Notes: generated by a model from the letters alone, not told the origin. Counted from the first letter of the stretch, positions 14,217 through 26,048 are shown. The stretch is DNA of 34,051 bases from Pseudomonadota bacterium (GCA_023449855.1 JAEXHR010000004.1:1-34051); one strand, 5' to 3'. Translations and numbers: made by a program.

Positions 14217-14876
14217 ATGTCTGTCCGCCGTCTGGCCCCGAAAGAACAGCAGCCCGCGTCCTTCGAGTTCACGCCCGAGAATCTGGCGTGGGCGAAGAAG
14301 CAGATCGAGAAATTCCCGCCGGGCCGTCAGGCCTCCGCGGTGATCTCGATCCTGTGGCGCGCGCAGGAACAGCATGCCGGCTGGGTGTCGGAAGCTGCGA
14401 TCCGCTATGTCGCCGACATGCTGGAGATGCCCTATATCCGAGTGATGGAGGTCGCGACCTTCTACACGATGTTCCAGCTGCAGCCGGTCGGCAAGAAGGC
14501 ACATATCCAGGTCTGCGGCACCACGCCCTGCATGCTGCGCGGCGCCGGTGACATCATCGACGTCTGCAAGCACCGCATCCATCACGATCCCTTCCATCTG
14601 TCGGAAGACGGCAACTTCTCGTGGGAAGAGGTCGAGTGCCTCGGCGCCTGCGTGAACGCGCCGATGGTGATGATCTGGTCCGACACCTACGAGGACCTCA
14701 CCAAGGACAGCATGAACAAGCTGATCGACGGTTTTGCCTCGGGCAATCCGCCGAAGCCGGGTCCGCAGATCGAGCGCCAGCATGCCGCGCCGGAAGGCGG
14801 GCCGCGGGTGCTGAAGGATACGTCGGCGAACTACACGAAGCAGTTCGACCTTCCCGAGAAGGAGCCGAGCAAATGA
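14217..14876 (+). CDS. nuoE: NADH-quinone oxidoreductase subunit E
   Basis: This 219-residue 24-kDa-type subunit of the NADH-dehydrogenase module carries the [2Fe-2S] cluster N1a. Cys100 and Cys105 are in VCGTTPCMLRGA, and Cys141 and Cys145 in CLGACVNAPM. The N-terminal helical region (about residues 20-90) matches the family. A C-terminal tail of about 50 residues after the cluster domain is Pro/Gly-rich and probably disordered. Its last codons carry AAGGAG, a good ribosome-binding site for the small gene that overlaps its stop by ATGA. Confidence 0.97.
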   Translation: MSVRRLAPKEQQPASFEFTPENLAWAKKQIEKFPPGRQASAVISILWRAQEQHAGWVSEAAIRYVADMLEMPYIRVMEVATFYTMFQLQPVGKKAHIQVCGTTPCMLRGAGDIIDVCKHRIHHDPFHLSEDGNFSWEEVECLGACVNAPMVMIWSDTYEDLTKDSMNKLIDGFASGNPPKPGPQIERQHAAPEGGPRVLKDTSANYTKQFDLPEKEPSK

Positions 14877-15088
14877 AGCGGGCGCGCGCCAAAGCCATTG
14901 CATTGAAGTCGGGGGACGATGCCATGAACAAGTGGCTGTACATGTTGCTGCACACTGCAGCCGCGGCTGCGTTCATGTTCATCCTGCAGCGTTTCGTCCT
15001 GCAGTCCACGCTTGAATCGAGCTTGATCTGGGCGATGGCCTTCGGCCTTGGCGCCGCAGTGATCGCCTTCAAGCAAACCAATCGCTGA
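14873..15088 (+). CDS. Small two-helix membrane protein between nuoE and nuoF
   Basis: A 71-residue ORF starts at 14873, overlapping the nuoE stop by ATGA with AAGGAG 8 bases upstream. The first 20 residues are basic. Two hydrophobic segments follow, WLYMLLHTAAAAAFMFILQR (about residues 21-40) and SLIWAMAFGLGAAVIAFK (about 51-68). A second start at ATG 14924 has GGGGGA 7 bases upstream and would give a 54-residue protein with just the two helices; which start is used cannot be decided here. nuoF begins 11 bases later. It is not one of the 14 core subunits, and I do not recognise a family. It may be an accessory subunit or assembly helper of the membrane arm. Confidence 0.72.
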   Translation: MKRARAKAIALKSGDDAMNKWLYMLLHTAAAAAFMFILQRFVLQSTLESSLIWAMAFGLGAAVIAFKQTNR

Positions 15089-15099
15089 CCGAGGAAGCC

Positions 15100-16425
15100 A
15101 TGCTCGACGACAAGGATCGCATCTTCCGCAATCTGTACGGCCTCGAAGACTGGGGTCTCGATGGCGCACGCCGTCGCGGCGGCTGGGATGGTACCAAGAC
15201 CATCATCGACAAGGGCCGCGACTGGATCATCAACGAGATGAAGGCGTCGGGCCTGCGTGGCCGCGGCGGCGCCGGCTTCCCCACCGGCATGAAGTGGTCC
15301 TTCATGCCGAAGGAGAGCAAGGACGGCCGTCCGAGCTATCTGGTCGTCAATGCCGACGAGTCCGAGCCGGGCACCTGTAAAGACCGCGAGATCATGCGCC
15401 ATGACCCGCATACGCTGGTCGAGGGCTGCCTGATCGCGTCCTTCGCGATGGGCGCAAATGCCTGCTACATCTATGTGCGCGGCGAATTCATCCGCGAGCG
15501 CGAGCGCCTGCAGGCCGCCATCGATCAGGCCTATGACGCCAACCTGATCGGCAAGAACAACATCCATGGCTGGCCGTTCGACCTTTATGTCGCCCACGGC
15601 GCCGGCGCTTATATCTGCGGCGAAGAAACCGCGCTGCTCGAAAGCCTCGAAGGCAAGAAGGGCCAGCCGCGCCTGAAGCCGCCATTCCCGGCGAATGTCG
15701 GCCTCTATGGCTGCCCGACCACCGTGAACAATGTGGAGTCCATCGCGGTTGCGCCGGACATCCTGCGTCGTGGTGCCTCGTGGTTCGCCGGCATCGGCCG
15801 TCCGAACAATGTCGGCACCAAGCTTTACGGCATCTCCGGTCACGTCAACACGCCCTGCGTCGTCGAAGACGCCATGAGCATCCCGTTCCGGGAGCTGATC
15901 GAGAAGCACGGCGGCGGCATCCGCGGTGGCTGGGACAACCTGCTCGCGATCATTCCGGGCGGCGCCTCGTGCCCGATGATCCCGGCCGCGGATTGCGAAG
16001 AGCTCATCATGGATTTCGACGGCACCCGTGCCGTAAAATCGTCGTTCGGCACCGCCGGCGTCATCGTCATGGACAAGTCCACCGACGTCGTCGCCGCGAT
16101 CGCCCGCATCAGCTACTTCTTCAAGCATGAGAGCTGCGGCCAGTGCACGCCGTGCCGCGAAGGCACCGGCTGGATGTGGCGCGTGCTCACCCGCATGGTC
16201 GAGGGCCGCGCCCACAAGCGCGAGATCGACATGCTGCTCGAGGTTACCAAGCAGGTTGAAGGCCACACCATCTGCGCACTCGGCGATGCCGCCGCGTGGC
16301 CGGTGCAGGGCCTGATCCGCGCCTTCCGCCCGGAGATCGAACGCCGCATCGAAGAGTTCAGCCGCAAGGCCTCGCTCGACGATCAGGGCATTCTCGATCC
16401 CGCGCATCTGGTCGCGGCGGAGTAA
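15100..16425 (+). CDS. nuoF: NADH-quinone oxidoreductase subunit F
   Basis: This 441-residue 51-kDa-type subunit binds NADH and FMN and holds cluster N3. The FMN/NADH region is GLRGRGGAGFPTGMKWSFM (about residues 50-68), then NADESEPGTCKDRE. Cluster N3 ligands are Cys346, Cys349 and Cys352 (ESCGQCTPCREGTGW) and Cys392 (HTICALGDAAAWP). The length is standard. nuoG begins 5 bases after the stop, and the stop codon region itself (GGAGTAAGGA) supplies the nuoG ribosome-binding site. Confidence 0.97.
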   Translation: MLDDKDRIFRNLYGLEDWGLDGARRRGGWDGTKTIIDKGRDWIINEMKASGLRGRGGAGFPTGMKWSFMPKESKDGRPSYLVVNADESEPGTCKDREIMRHDPHTLVEGCLIASFAMGANACYIYVRGEFIRERERLQAAIDQAYDANLIGKNNIHGWPFDLYVAHGAGAYICGEETALLESLEGKKGQPRLKPPFPANVGLYGCPTTVNNVESIAVAPDILRRGASWFAGIGRPNNVGTKLYGISGHVNTPCVVEDAMSIPFRELIEKHGGGIRGGWDNLLAIIPGGASCPMIPAADCEELIMDFDGTRAVKSSFGTAGVIVMDKSTDVVAAIARISYFFKHESCGQCTPCREGTGWMWRVLTRMVEGRAHKREIDMLLEVTKQVEGHTICALGDAAAWPVQGLIRAFRPEIERRIEEFSRKASLDDQGILDPAHLVAAE

Positions 16426-16430
16426 GGACA

Positions 16431-18476
16431 ATGACGAAACTGATCGTTGACGGCAAAGAGATCGACGTCCCGGCGGATTACACGCTGCTGCAGGCGTGTG
16501 AAGCGGCCGGCGCCGAAATCCCGCGCTTCTGCTATCACGAGCGCCTGTCCATCGCCGGCAATTGCCGCATGTGTCTGGTGGAAGTGAAGGGTGGCCCGAA
16601 GCCGGTCGCCAGCTGCGCCTGGGGCGTGCGCGACTGCCGTCCGGGCCCGAATGGCGAGCCGCCGGAAATCTCCACCCGTTCGCCGATGGTCAAGAAGGCC
16701 CGCGAAGGCGTGATGGAGTTCCTGCTCATCAACCACCCGCTGGATTGCCCGATCTGCGACCAGGGCGGCGAGTGCGACCTGCAGGACCAGGCGATGGGCT
16801 ATGGTGTGGACACCAGCCGCTTCGCCGAGAACAAGCGCGCCGTCGAGGACAAGTATCTCGGCGCGCTCGTGAAGACCTCGATGACCCGCTGCATCCAGTG
16901 CACGCGCTGCGTCCGCTTCGCGGCGGAAGTCGCCGGTGCGCCGGAAATGGGCGCCATCGGCCGCGGCGAGGACATGGAGATCACTTCCTTCCTCGAAACC
17001 GCACTGACCTCGGAGCTGCAGGGCAATCTCGTCGACATCTGCCCGGTCGGTGCGCTGACCTCGAAGCCTTATGCATTCGCGGCGCGTCCGTGGGAGCTCG
17101 GCAAGACCCAGTCCATCGACGTGATGGATGCGGTCGGCTCGGCCATCCGCGTCGATACCCGTGGGCGCGAAGTGATGCGCATCCTGCCGCGCGTCAACGA
17201 GGCGGTGAACGAGGAGTGGATCTCGGACAAGACCCGTCACGTCGTCGACGGCCTGCGCACCCAGCGCCTCGATCGTCCGTTTGTCCGTGAAAACGGCAAG
17301 CTGCGTGCCGCGACCTGGGCTGAAGCCTTCGGCGCCATCGCCGCCAAGATTGCGGCTGCCGGCAACAAGGTCGGCGCCATCGCCGGTGATCTCGCTGCCG
17401 TCGAAGAGATGTTCGCCATCAAGGCGCTGCTCGCCTCCATGGGCTCGGCCAATGTTTCGACCGCGGCGAGCGCTGCATTCGATGCGAAGGCTGGCCGCGC
17501 TTCCTACATCTTCAACCCGACCATTGCCGGCATCGAGCAGGCGGATGCGCTGCTGATCGTGGGCGCCAACCCACGCAAGGAAGCGGCCGTTCTCAACGCC
17601 CGCATCCGCAAGGCCTGGCGCGGCGGCAAGCTGAAGATCGGCGTGATCGGCGAGAAGGCCGATCTGACCTATCGCTACGAACATCTCGGCGCCGGCACCG
17701 ATACTTTGGCCGACGTTGCCGCCGGCAAGCACTCCTTCGCCGACGTGCTCAAGAACGCGCAGAACCCGATCGTGCTGGTTGGCGCAGGCGCGACCTCGCG
17801 TGCGGACGGCGCTGCCGTGCTGGCGCAGGCTGCCAAGCTCGCCTCGGATATCGGCGCGATCAAGGATGGCTGGAACGGCTTTGCCGTGCTGCACTCGGCC
17901 GCCTCGACGGTCGGTGCGCTCGACATCGGTTTCGCCGGCGGGCAGGGCGCTGCTGGCGCCGAAGTCGTGTTCTCGCTCGGCGCCGATGATGTCGAAATCG
18001 CCCCGGGCGCCTTCGTCGTCTATATCGGCACCCACGGCGACCGCGGCGCGCATCGCGCCGACGTGATCCTGCCGGGCTCGGCCTATACAGAGAAGTCCGG
18101 TCTGTTCGTGAACACCGAAGGCCGCGTGCAGATGGCGGAGCGTGCCGGCTTCCCGCCAGGCGACGCCCGCGAGGACTGGGCGATCATCCGCGCGCTGTCC
18201 GACGTGCTCGGCAAGAAGCTGCCCTTCGACTCGCTGGCGCAGCTGCGTCAGGCGATCTTCAAGCAGGTGCCGCATCTCATGCGCCTCGATCAGATCGAGG
18301 CCGGCGATGCCGCTGGAATCAAGACCCTCGCGGGGAAGGGCGGCGCCGTCGACAAGGCGCCGTTCAAGACCCCCGTCGAGGATTTCTACCTCACCAACCC
18401 GATCGCGCGTGCGTCAGCCGTCATGGCGGAATGTTCTCGCCTGGCTTCCGGCCAGTTGCTGACGGCGGCGGAGTAA
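16431..18476 (+). CDS. nuoG: NADH-quinone oxidoreductase subunit G
   Basis: This 681-residue 75-kDa-type subunit carries several iron-sulfur clusters that link NuoF to NuoB. The N-terminal [2Fe-2S] ligands are Cys34, Cys45, Cys48 and Cys62 (FCYHERLSIAGNCRMC). Next come His102, Cys106, Cys109 and Cys115 (NHPLDCPICDQGGECDLQ) for N5, then Cys154, Cys157, Cys160 and Cys204 (TRCIQCTRCVRF; DICPVGALTSKP) for N4. The molybdopterin-type C-terminal domain follows without cofactor ligands. The size matches alphaproteobacterial and mitochondrial forms rather than the 900-residue enterobacterial type, and no N7 cluster motif is seen. Confidence 0.97.
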   Translation: MTKLIVDGKEIDVPADYTLLQACEAAGAEIPRFCYHERLSIAGNCRMCLVEVKGGPKPVASCAWGVRDCRPGPNGEPPEISTRSPMVKKAREGVMEFLLINHPLDCPICDQGGECDLQDQAMGYGVDTSRFAENKRAVEDKYLGALVKTSMTRCIQCTRCVRFAAEVAGAPEMGAIGRGEDMEITSFLETALTSELQGNLVDICPVGALTSKPYAFAARPWELGKTQSIDVMDAVGSAIRVDTRGREVMRILPRVNEAVNEEWISDKTRHVVDGLRTQRLDRPFVRENGKLRAATWAEAFGAIAAKIAAAGNKVGAIAGDLAAVEEMFAIKALLASMGSANVSTAASAAFDAKAGRASYIFNPTIAGIEQADALLIVGANPRKEAAVLNARIRKAWRGGKLKIGVIGEKADLTYRYEHLGAGTDTLADVAAGKHSFADVLKNAQNPIVLVGAGATSRADGAAVLAQAAKLASDIGAIKDGWNGFAVLHSAASTVGALDIGFAGGQGAAGAEVVFSLGADDVEIAPGAFVVYIGTHGDRGAHRADVILPGSAYTEKSGLFVNTEGRVQMAERAGFPPGDAREDWAIIRALSDVLGKKLPFDSLAQLRQAIFKQVPHLMRLDQIEAGDAAGIKTLAGKGGAVDKAPFKTPVEDFYLTNPIARASAVMAECSRLASGQLLTAAE

Positions 18477-18480
18477 GACG

Positions 18481-19506
18481 ATGGCTGAACTCTGGACTAG
18501 CACTCTCTGGCCGCTGATCATCATGATCGCACAGAGCCTTCTCGTGCTCGTATTGCTGCTGGTGGCAATCGCCTACATCCTGCTGGCCGATCGCAAGATC
18601 TGGGCGGCGGTGCAGATCCGCCGCGGCCCCAACGTGGTCGGCCCGTTCGGCCTGCTGCAGTCATTCGCGGACCTCTTGAAGTTCGTGCTGAAGGAGCCGG
18701 TGGTTCCGTCGGGCTCGAACAAGGGCGTGTTCCTGCTGGCGCCGCTGGTGTCGTGTATCCTGGCGCTCGCCGCCTGGGCCGTCATCCCGTTCAATCCTGG
18801 CTGGGTGATCGCCGATCTCAATGTCGGCGTGCTCTACATCTTCGCGATCTCGTCGCTGTCGATCTACGGCATCATCATGGCCGGCTGGGCGTCGAACTCG
18901 AAATATCCGTTCCTGTCGGCACTGCGCGCCGCGGCGCAGATGGTGTCCTACGAAGTCTCGATCGGCTTCGTCATCATCACCGTTCTGCTCTGCGTCGGTT
19001 CGCTCAACCTGTCGGCCATCGTGATGGCGCAGGATAGCAAGTGGGGCATTCTCGGCTGGTACTTCATCCCGCTGTTTCCGATGTTCGTGGTGTTCTACGT
19101 CTCGGCGCTGGCTGAAACCAACCGTCCGCCGTTCGATCTCGTGGAAGCGGAATCCGAACTGGTCGCGGGCTTCATGACGGAATACGGCTCGACCCCGTAT
19201 CTGTTGTTCATGCTCGGCGAATACGTGGCGATCGTCTCCATGTGCGCGCTGGCGACCATCATGTTCCTCGGTGGCTGGCTGTCGCCGATCCCGTTCGCGC
19301 CGTTCACCTGGGTGCCGGGCATCATCTGGTTCGCCATCAAGGTGATGTTCATGTTCTTCCTGTTCGCGATGGCGAAGGCGATCGTGCCGCGCTACCGCTA
19401 CGACCAGCTGATGCGTCTCGGCTGGAAGGTGTTTCTGCCGATGTCGCTGGCCTACGTGATTATCGTCGCCGGCGTGCTGCAATTCGGGGGCCTGGCTCCG
19501 AAATGA
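18481..19506 (+). CDS. nuoH: NADH-quinone oxidoreductase subunit H
   Basis: This 341-residue membrane subunit has about eight helices at the base of the quinone channel. Signatures are KIWAAVQIRRGPNVVGPFGL (about residues 39-58), SFADLLKFVLKEPVVPS, and ALAETNRPPFDLVEAESELV (about 211-230), an acidic loop essential for coupling. It begins 4 bases after nuoG. nuoI begins 7 bases after its stop. Confidence 0.98.
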   Translation: MAELWTSTLWPLIIMIAQSLLVLVLLLVAIAYILLADRKIWAAVQIRRGPNVVGPFGLLQSFADLLKFVLKEPVVPSGSNKGVFLLAPLVSCILALAAWAVIPFNPGWVIADLNVGVLYIFAISSLSIYGIIMAGWASNSKYPFLSALRAAAQMVSYEVSIGFVIITVLLCVGSLNLSAIVMAQDSKWGILGWYFIPLFPMFVVFYVSALAETNRPPFDLVEAESELVAGFMTEYGSTPYLLFMLGEYVAIVSMCALATIMFLGGWLSPIPFAPFTWVPGIIWFAIKVMFMFFLFAMAKAIVPRYRYDQLMRLGWKVFLPMSLAYVIIVAGVLQFGGLAPK

Positions 19507-19513
19507 GGTCACT

Positions 19514-20002
19514 ATGAATATCAGGGCAACCGCTCATTCGCTGCTGCTGGCGGAGTTCGCGCAAGCGTTCGTCCTCGCCATGCGCTATTTCTTCAAGCCG
19601 AAGCCGACCTTGAACTATCCGTTCGAGAAGGGGCCGATTTCGCCGCGCTTCCGTGGTGAGCATGCGCTGCGCCGTTATCCCAACGGCGAAGAGCGCTGCA
19701 TTGCGTGCAAGCTGTGCGAAGCCGTGTGTCCGGCGCAGGCCATCACCATCGAGGCCGGTCCGCGCCGCAACGACGGCACCCGCCGCACCGTGCGCTACGA
19801 CATCGATATGGTGAAGTGCATCTATTGCGGACTGTGCCAGGAAGCCTGTCCGGTCGATGCGATCGTCGAGGGGCCGAATTTCGAATTCGCCACCGAGACG
19901 CGCGAGGAGCTTTTCTATGACAAGGCCAAGCTGCTCGCCAATGGCGACCGCTGGGAACGCGAGATCGCGAAATCCATCGCGCTCGACGCGCCGTATCGGT
20001 AA
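19514..20002 (+). CDS. nuoI: NADH-quinone oxidoreductase subunit I
   Basis: This 162-residue ferredoxin-like subunit has two [4Fe-4S] clusters (N6a and N6b). The ligands are Cys62, Cys65, Cys68 and Cys72 (CIACKLCEAVCP) and Cys102, Cys105, Cys108 and Cys112 (CIYCGLCQEACP). The short N-terminal amphipathic region (AEFAQAFVLAMRYFFKPK) lies along the membrane. Length and spacing are standard. It is placed between nuoH and nuoJ, as in most nuo operons. Confidence 0.98.
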   Translation: MNIRATAHSLLLAEFAQAFVLAMRYFFKPKPTLNYPFEKGPISPRFRGEHALRRYPNGEERCIACKLCEAVCPAQAITIEAGPRRNDGTRRTVRYDIDMVKCIYCGLCQEACPVDAIVEGPNFEFATETREELFYDKAKLLANGDRWEREIAKSIALDAPYR

Positions 20003-20011
20003 GGGGCAATC

Positions 20012-20650
20012 ATGATTTTCCCCGCGCTGTTCTTCTATCTGTTCGCCGGCGTTTGCGTCGCCTGTGCGGTCATGGTGATCGCGTCGCGCAATCCGGTTCA
20101 CTCCGTGCTGTTCCTGATCCTCGCTTTCGTGAACGCATCGGGCCTGTTCATCCTGATGGGTGCCGAATTCCTGGCGATGCTGCTGATCGTCGTCTATGTC
20201 GGCGCGGTCGCGGTGCTGTTCCTGTTCGTGATCATGATGCTCGACGTCGACTTCGCGCAGCTGCGCGAAGGCTTCATCCAGTATCTGCCGGTCGGCCTTC
20301 TGGTCGGCGCCATCTTCCTGGCGGAGCTTCTGCTCGTCGCCGGCGGCTGGGTGATGAACCCGAATGCCGGCAAGGCGATCACGTCGGCGATCCCCGGCAA
20401 TGTGACGAATACTGAGGCGCTCGGCCTCGTGCTCTACACGACCTACATCCACTACTTCCAGCTCGCAGGTCTCGTGCTGCTGGTGGCCATGATCGGCGCC
20501 ATTGTGCTGACGCTGCGCCATCGCGGTTACGTCAAGCGTCAGGACATCAATGTCCAGAACGCGCGGACCAAGACCATGGCCATGGACGTACGCAAGGTGG
20601 CGGTCGGGCAGGGCCTGCAGGACTCCGATTCAGGGAGCTGGATCAAATGA
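20012..20650 (+). CDS. nuoJ: NADH-quinone oxidoreductase subunit J
   Basis: This 212-residue membrane subunit has five hydrophobic helices. The conserved third helix carries MLLIVVYVGAVAVLFLFVIM (about residues 56-75), the region that forms a pi-bulge in solved complexes, followed by MLDVDFAQLREG. The C-terminal 45 residues are hydrophilic (KRQDINVQNARTK). The stop overlaps the nuoK start by ATGA at 20647-20650. Confidence 0.97.
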   Translation: MIFPALFFYLFAGVCVACAVMVIASRNPVHSVLFLILAFVNASGLFILMGAEFLAMLLIVVYVGAVAVLFLFVIMMLDVDFAQLREGFIQYLPVGLLVGAIFLAELLLVAGGWVMNPNAGKAITSAIPGNVTNTEALGLVLYTTYIHYFQLAGLVLLVAMIGAIVLTLRHRGYVKRQDINVQNARTKTMAMDVRKVAVGQGLQDSDSGSWIK

Positions 20651-20955
20651 CGATCGGTCTCGGACACTATCTCGCCGTCGCGGCGATCCTGTTCACGCTG
20701 GGTATTCTCGGCATCTTCCTGAACCGGAAGAACATCATCGTCATCCTGATGTCGATCGAGCTCATCCTGCTCTCGGTCAACATCAACATGGTGGCGTTCT
20801 CGACCTTCCTCGGCGACATCGTCGGTCAGGTCTTCGCGCTGCTGGTGCTCACCGTGGCCGCTGCCGAAGCGGCGATCGGTCTCGCCGTGCTCGTCGTGTA
20901 TTTCCGCAACCGCGGCTCGATCGCGGTTGAAGACGTCAATCTGATGAAGGGCTGA
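20647..20955 (+). CDS. nuoK: NADH-quinone oxidoreductase subunit K
   Basis: This 102-residue, three-helix antiporter-like subunit (MrpC-type) contains the conserved GIFLNRKNIIVILMSIELIL (about residues 21-40), including the buried Glu37 of helix 2, and a second acidic residue in LTVAAAEAAIGLAVLV. The ATGA overlap with nuoJ implies coupled translation. nuoL starts 7 bases after its stop. Confidence 0.98.
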   Translation: MTIGLGHYLAVAAILFTLGILGIFLNRKNIIVILMSIELILLSVNINMVAFSTFLGDIVGQVFALLVLTVAAAEAAIGLAVLVVYFRNRGSIAVEDVNLMKG

Positions 20956-20962
20956 GCCACTC

Positions 20963-23064
<2,102 letters not shown>

Positions 23065-23065
<1 letters not shown>

Positions 23066-24588
23066 TGTCCGGCTCTGTCATGACCTGGCCGATCCTGTCG
23101 GTCACCACCTTCCTGCCGGTCGTCGGCGCCGTGCTCGTCTATCTGATGGCGCGCGGCCGCGACGAAGCGGCGGACCGCAACGCCAAGTGGATCGCGCTCT
23201 GGACCACGATCGTCACCTTCGCGGTGTCGTTGATCATGGTGGCGCGCTACGATGGCGCCAATGCCGGCTTCCAGTTCGTCGAGAAGGCGCCCTGGCTGGC
23301 CGCGACCATCAACTACCATATGGGCGTTGACGGCATCTCGTTCCCCTTCGTGATCCTGACCACGGCGCTGATGCCGTTCTGCATCCTGTGCAGCTGGAAG
23401 TCGGTATCGAAGCGCGTGCCCGAATACATGATGGCGTTCCTGTTCCTGGAAACGCTGATGATCGGCACCTTCTCGGCGCTCGATCTCGTGCTGTTCTACC
23501 TGTTCTTCGAAGGCGGCCTGATCCCGATGTTCCTGATCATCGGCATCTGGGGCGGTCCGCGCCGCGTCTATGCGTCCTTCAAGTTCTTTCTCTACACGTT
23601 CCTCGGCTCGGTGCTGATGCTGCTCGCCATCATGGCGCTGTACTGGCACGCAGGGACCACCGATATCCCGACGCTGATGAACTCGTCGGTGCCGCGTAAC
23701 CTGCAGATGTGGGCATGGCTGGCTTTCTTCGCGTCCTTTGCCGTGAAGATGCCGATGTGGCCGGTGCACACCTGGCTGCCCGATGCGCACGTCGAAGCGC
23801 CGACGGCGGGTTCGGTCGTGCTGGCCGCGATCATGCTGAAGATGGGCGGCTACGGCTTCCTGCGCTTCTCGCTGCCGATGTTCCCCGATGCGTCGCTCTA
23901 TTTCGCGCCGCTGGTGTGGACGCTCTCGGCCGTTGCGATCGTCTACACCTCGCTCGTCGCGCTGATGCAGGAAGACATCAAGAAGCTGATCGCTTACTCG
24001 TCCGTCGCGCACATGGGCTATGTCACCATGGGCATCTTCGCCGGCACCACGCAGGGCGTCTCCGGCGCGGTGTTCCAGATGATCTCGCACGGTATCGTGT
24101 CGGGCGCGCTGTTCCTCTGCGTCGGTGTCGTCTATGACCGCCTGCATACCCGCGAGATCGCTGCCTATGGCGGCCTGGTCAACCGGATGCCGATCTACGC
24201 GATGCTGTTCATGGTGTTCACCATGGCCAATGTCGGTCTGCCCGGCACCTCCGGCTTCGTCGGTGAATTCCTGACGCTGCTCGGCACCTTCAAGGTCTCG
24301 ATCCCGACCGCGACGGTCGCCTGCGCCGGCGTCATTCTCTCGGCGGCCTATGCGCTGTGGCTCTACCGCAAGGTGGTGTTCGGCGATCTGGTCAAGCCGT
24401 CGCTGGCGGGCATGAAGGACATGACCTTCCGCGAGGGCCTGCTGCTGGTGCCGCTCGCCGTTCTCACCATTCTGTTCGGTGTCTATCCAAAGCCGGTGCT
24501 CGATATGTCGGCGGCTTCGGTCGATCTCGTCGTCAAGAATTATGCTGCTGCAACCTCTGCCGTGAAGGCAGCGGCGCTGCTGCACTGA
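23065..24588 (+). CDS. nuoM: NADH-quinone oxidoreductase subunit M
   Basis: This 507-residue antiporter-like subunit has about 14 helices. Hallmarks are LVLFYLFFEGGLIPMFLIIG (about residues 141-160) with the essential Glu, FAVKMPMWPVHTWLPDAHVE (about 224-243) with the essential Lys, and KLIAYSSVAHMGYVTMG. The start codon shares its A with the nuoL stop (TAATG). The C-terminus ends in an Ala-rich tail. A 23-base gap precedes nuoN. Confidence 0.98.
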
Positions 24589-24611
24589 CCGCAGCGGACC
24601 AGGATCTCGCT

Positions 24612-26048
24612 ATGACAATTACCACCGCTGGATATTCACTGTTGCCCGTGCTGCCGGAGCTGATCCTGGCAGTAGGCGCCATGGTCCTGCTGATGATCGG
24701 CGCCTTCAACGGGCCAAAGACGACGGGGCTCATCTCGGCCCTGTCGATCTGCCTGCTGATCGTCGTCGGCGTCGCCGAGATCATGTTGCCTGCCGGCAAG
24801 CTGGTCACCTTCGGTGGCAGCTTCATCGTCGATGATTTCGCCCGTTTCCTGAAGATTCTCGCGCTGATCGGTTCGGGCGTCACGCTGATCATGTCGCGTG
24901 AATTCCTCGAGCATGACACCCGCCGCATCTTCGAATTCCCGATCCTGGTGCTGCTCTCGACCATCGGCATGATGGTGCTGATTTCGGCCGGCGATCTGAT
25001 CACGCTCTATCTCGGCCTCGAACTGATGAGCCTCGCTCTCTATGTCGTCGCCGCATCGAACCGCGACAGCGCCAAGTCGACCGAAGCGGGCCTGAAGTAT
25101 TTCGTGCTCGGCGCGCTGTCGTCGGGCATGCTGCTCTACGGCGCCTCGATGGTCTATGGCTTCACCGGCACCGTGAATTTCGCCGGTATCGCCGCCGAGG
25201 CCAAGACCGGCAATATCGGTCTGATCTTCGGTCTGGTCTTCGTGCTTGCCGGCCTCTGCTTCAAGGTCTCGGCCGTGCCGTTCCACATGTGGACGCCGGA
25301 CGTCTATGAAGGCGCGCCGACCCCGGTCACTGCCTTCTTTGCGTCGGCACCCAAGGTGGCTGCGCTCGCCGTGTTCACCCGTGTTGCGCTCACCGCGTTC
25401 CCGGGCATCACCGTGCAGTGGCAGCAGATCGTGGTGTTCGTGTCGCTGGCGTCCATGGTGCTCGGCTCCTTTGCCGCCATCGGCCAGACCAACATCAAGC
25501 GCCTGATGGCCTATTCGTCCATCGGCCATATGGGCTTCGCGCTGGTCGGCCTTGCCGCCGGCACCACCGAAGGCGCGCAGGGCGTGCTGGTCTATATCGC
25601 CATCTATGTGGCGATGACCCTCGGCTCCTTCGCCATTATCCTGACCATGAAGCGCAACGGTCAACCGGTCGAGACCATCAAGGATTTCGCCGGTCTGTCG
25701 CGCACCAATCCGGTGGTGGCGTTCCTGTTCGCGATGTTCCTGTTCTCGCTGGCCGGTGTGCCGCCGCTGGCGGGCTTCTTCGGCAAGTTCTACGTCTTCA
25801 TGGCGGCCGTGAAGTCGGGCCTGTTCGTGCTCGCCGTCGTCGGCGTGCTCGCGTCGGTGGTGGGCGCGTTCTATTATCTGTCCATCGTCAAGACGATGTA
25901 TTTCGATGAGCCCGCCGGCGAACTCGATCCGATGCGCGTCGAGCTGCGTACCGTGCTCGCGGTGACCGGCGTGTTCAACATCCTGTTCTTCGTCTATCCG
26001 GCTCCGCTGGTCAGCGCCGCACAGCTGGCTGCGAAGTCGCTGTTCTAG
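24612..26048 (+). CDS. nuoN: NADH-quinone oxidoreductase subunit N
   Basis: This 478-residue third antiporter-like subunit is the last core gene of the operon. Diagnostic regions are LITLYLGLELMSLALYVVAA (about residues 131-150) with the buried Glu, CFKVSAVPFHMWTPDVYEGA (about 217-236) and IKRLMAYSSIGHMGFALVGL. I chose ATG 24612 because AGGA lies 7 bases upstream and the N-terminus then starts directly before the first helix; the open frame extends back to 24357 within nuoM. The stop overlaps the birA GTG by one base, so the operon continues. Confidence 0.97.
   Translation: MTITTAGYSLLPVLPELILAVGAMVLLMIGAFNGPKTTGLISALSICLLIVVGVAEIMLPAGKLVTFGGSFIVDDFARFLKILALIGSGVTLIMSREFLEHDTRRIFEFPILVLLSTIGMMVLISAGDLITLYLGLELMSLALYVVAASNRDSAKSTEAGLKYFVLGALSSGMLLYGASMVYGFTGTVNFAGIAAEAKTGNIGLIFGLVFVLAGLCFKVSAVPFHMWTPDVYEGAPTPVTAFFASAPKVAALAVFTRVALTAFPGITVQWQQIVVFVSLASMVLGSFAAIGQTNIKRLMAYSSIGHMGFALVGLAAGTTEGAQGVLVYIAIYVAMTLGSFAIILTMKRNGQPVETIKDFAGLSRTNPVVAFLFAMFLFSLAGVPPLAGFFGKFYVFMAAVKSGLFVLAVVGVLASVVGAFYYLSIVKTMYFDEPAGELDPMRVELRTVLAVTGVFNILFFVYPAPLVSAAQLAAKSLF

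Noticed and set aside
14698..18275. Very long minus-strand open frames opposite nuoE-nuoG (577 and 630 codons)
   Set aside because: They mirror strongly conserved nuoE, nuoF and nuoG. Long antisense frames are expected from high-GC third positions, and their residues are Arg/Ala/Asp/His-rich with no domain.
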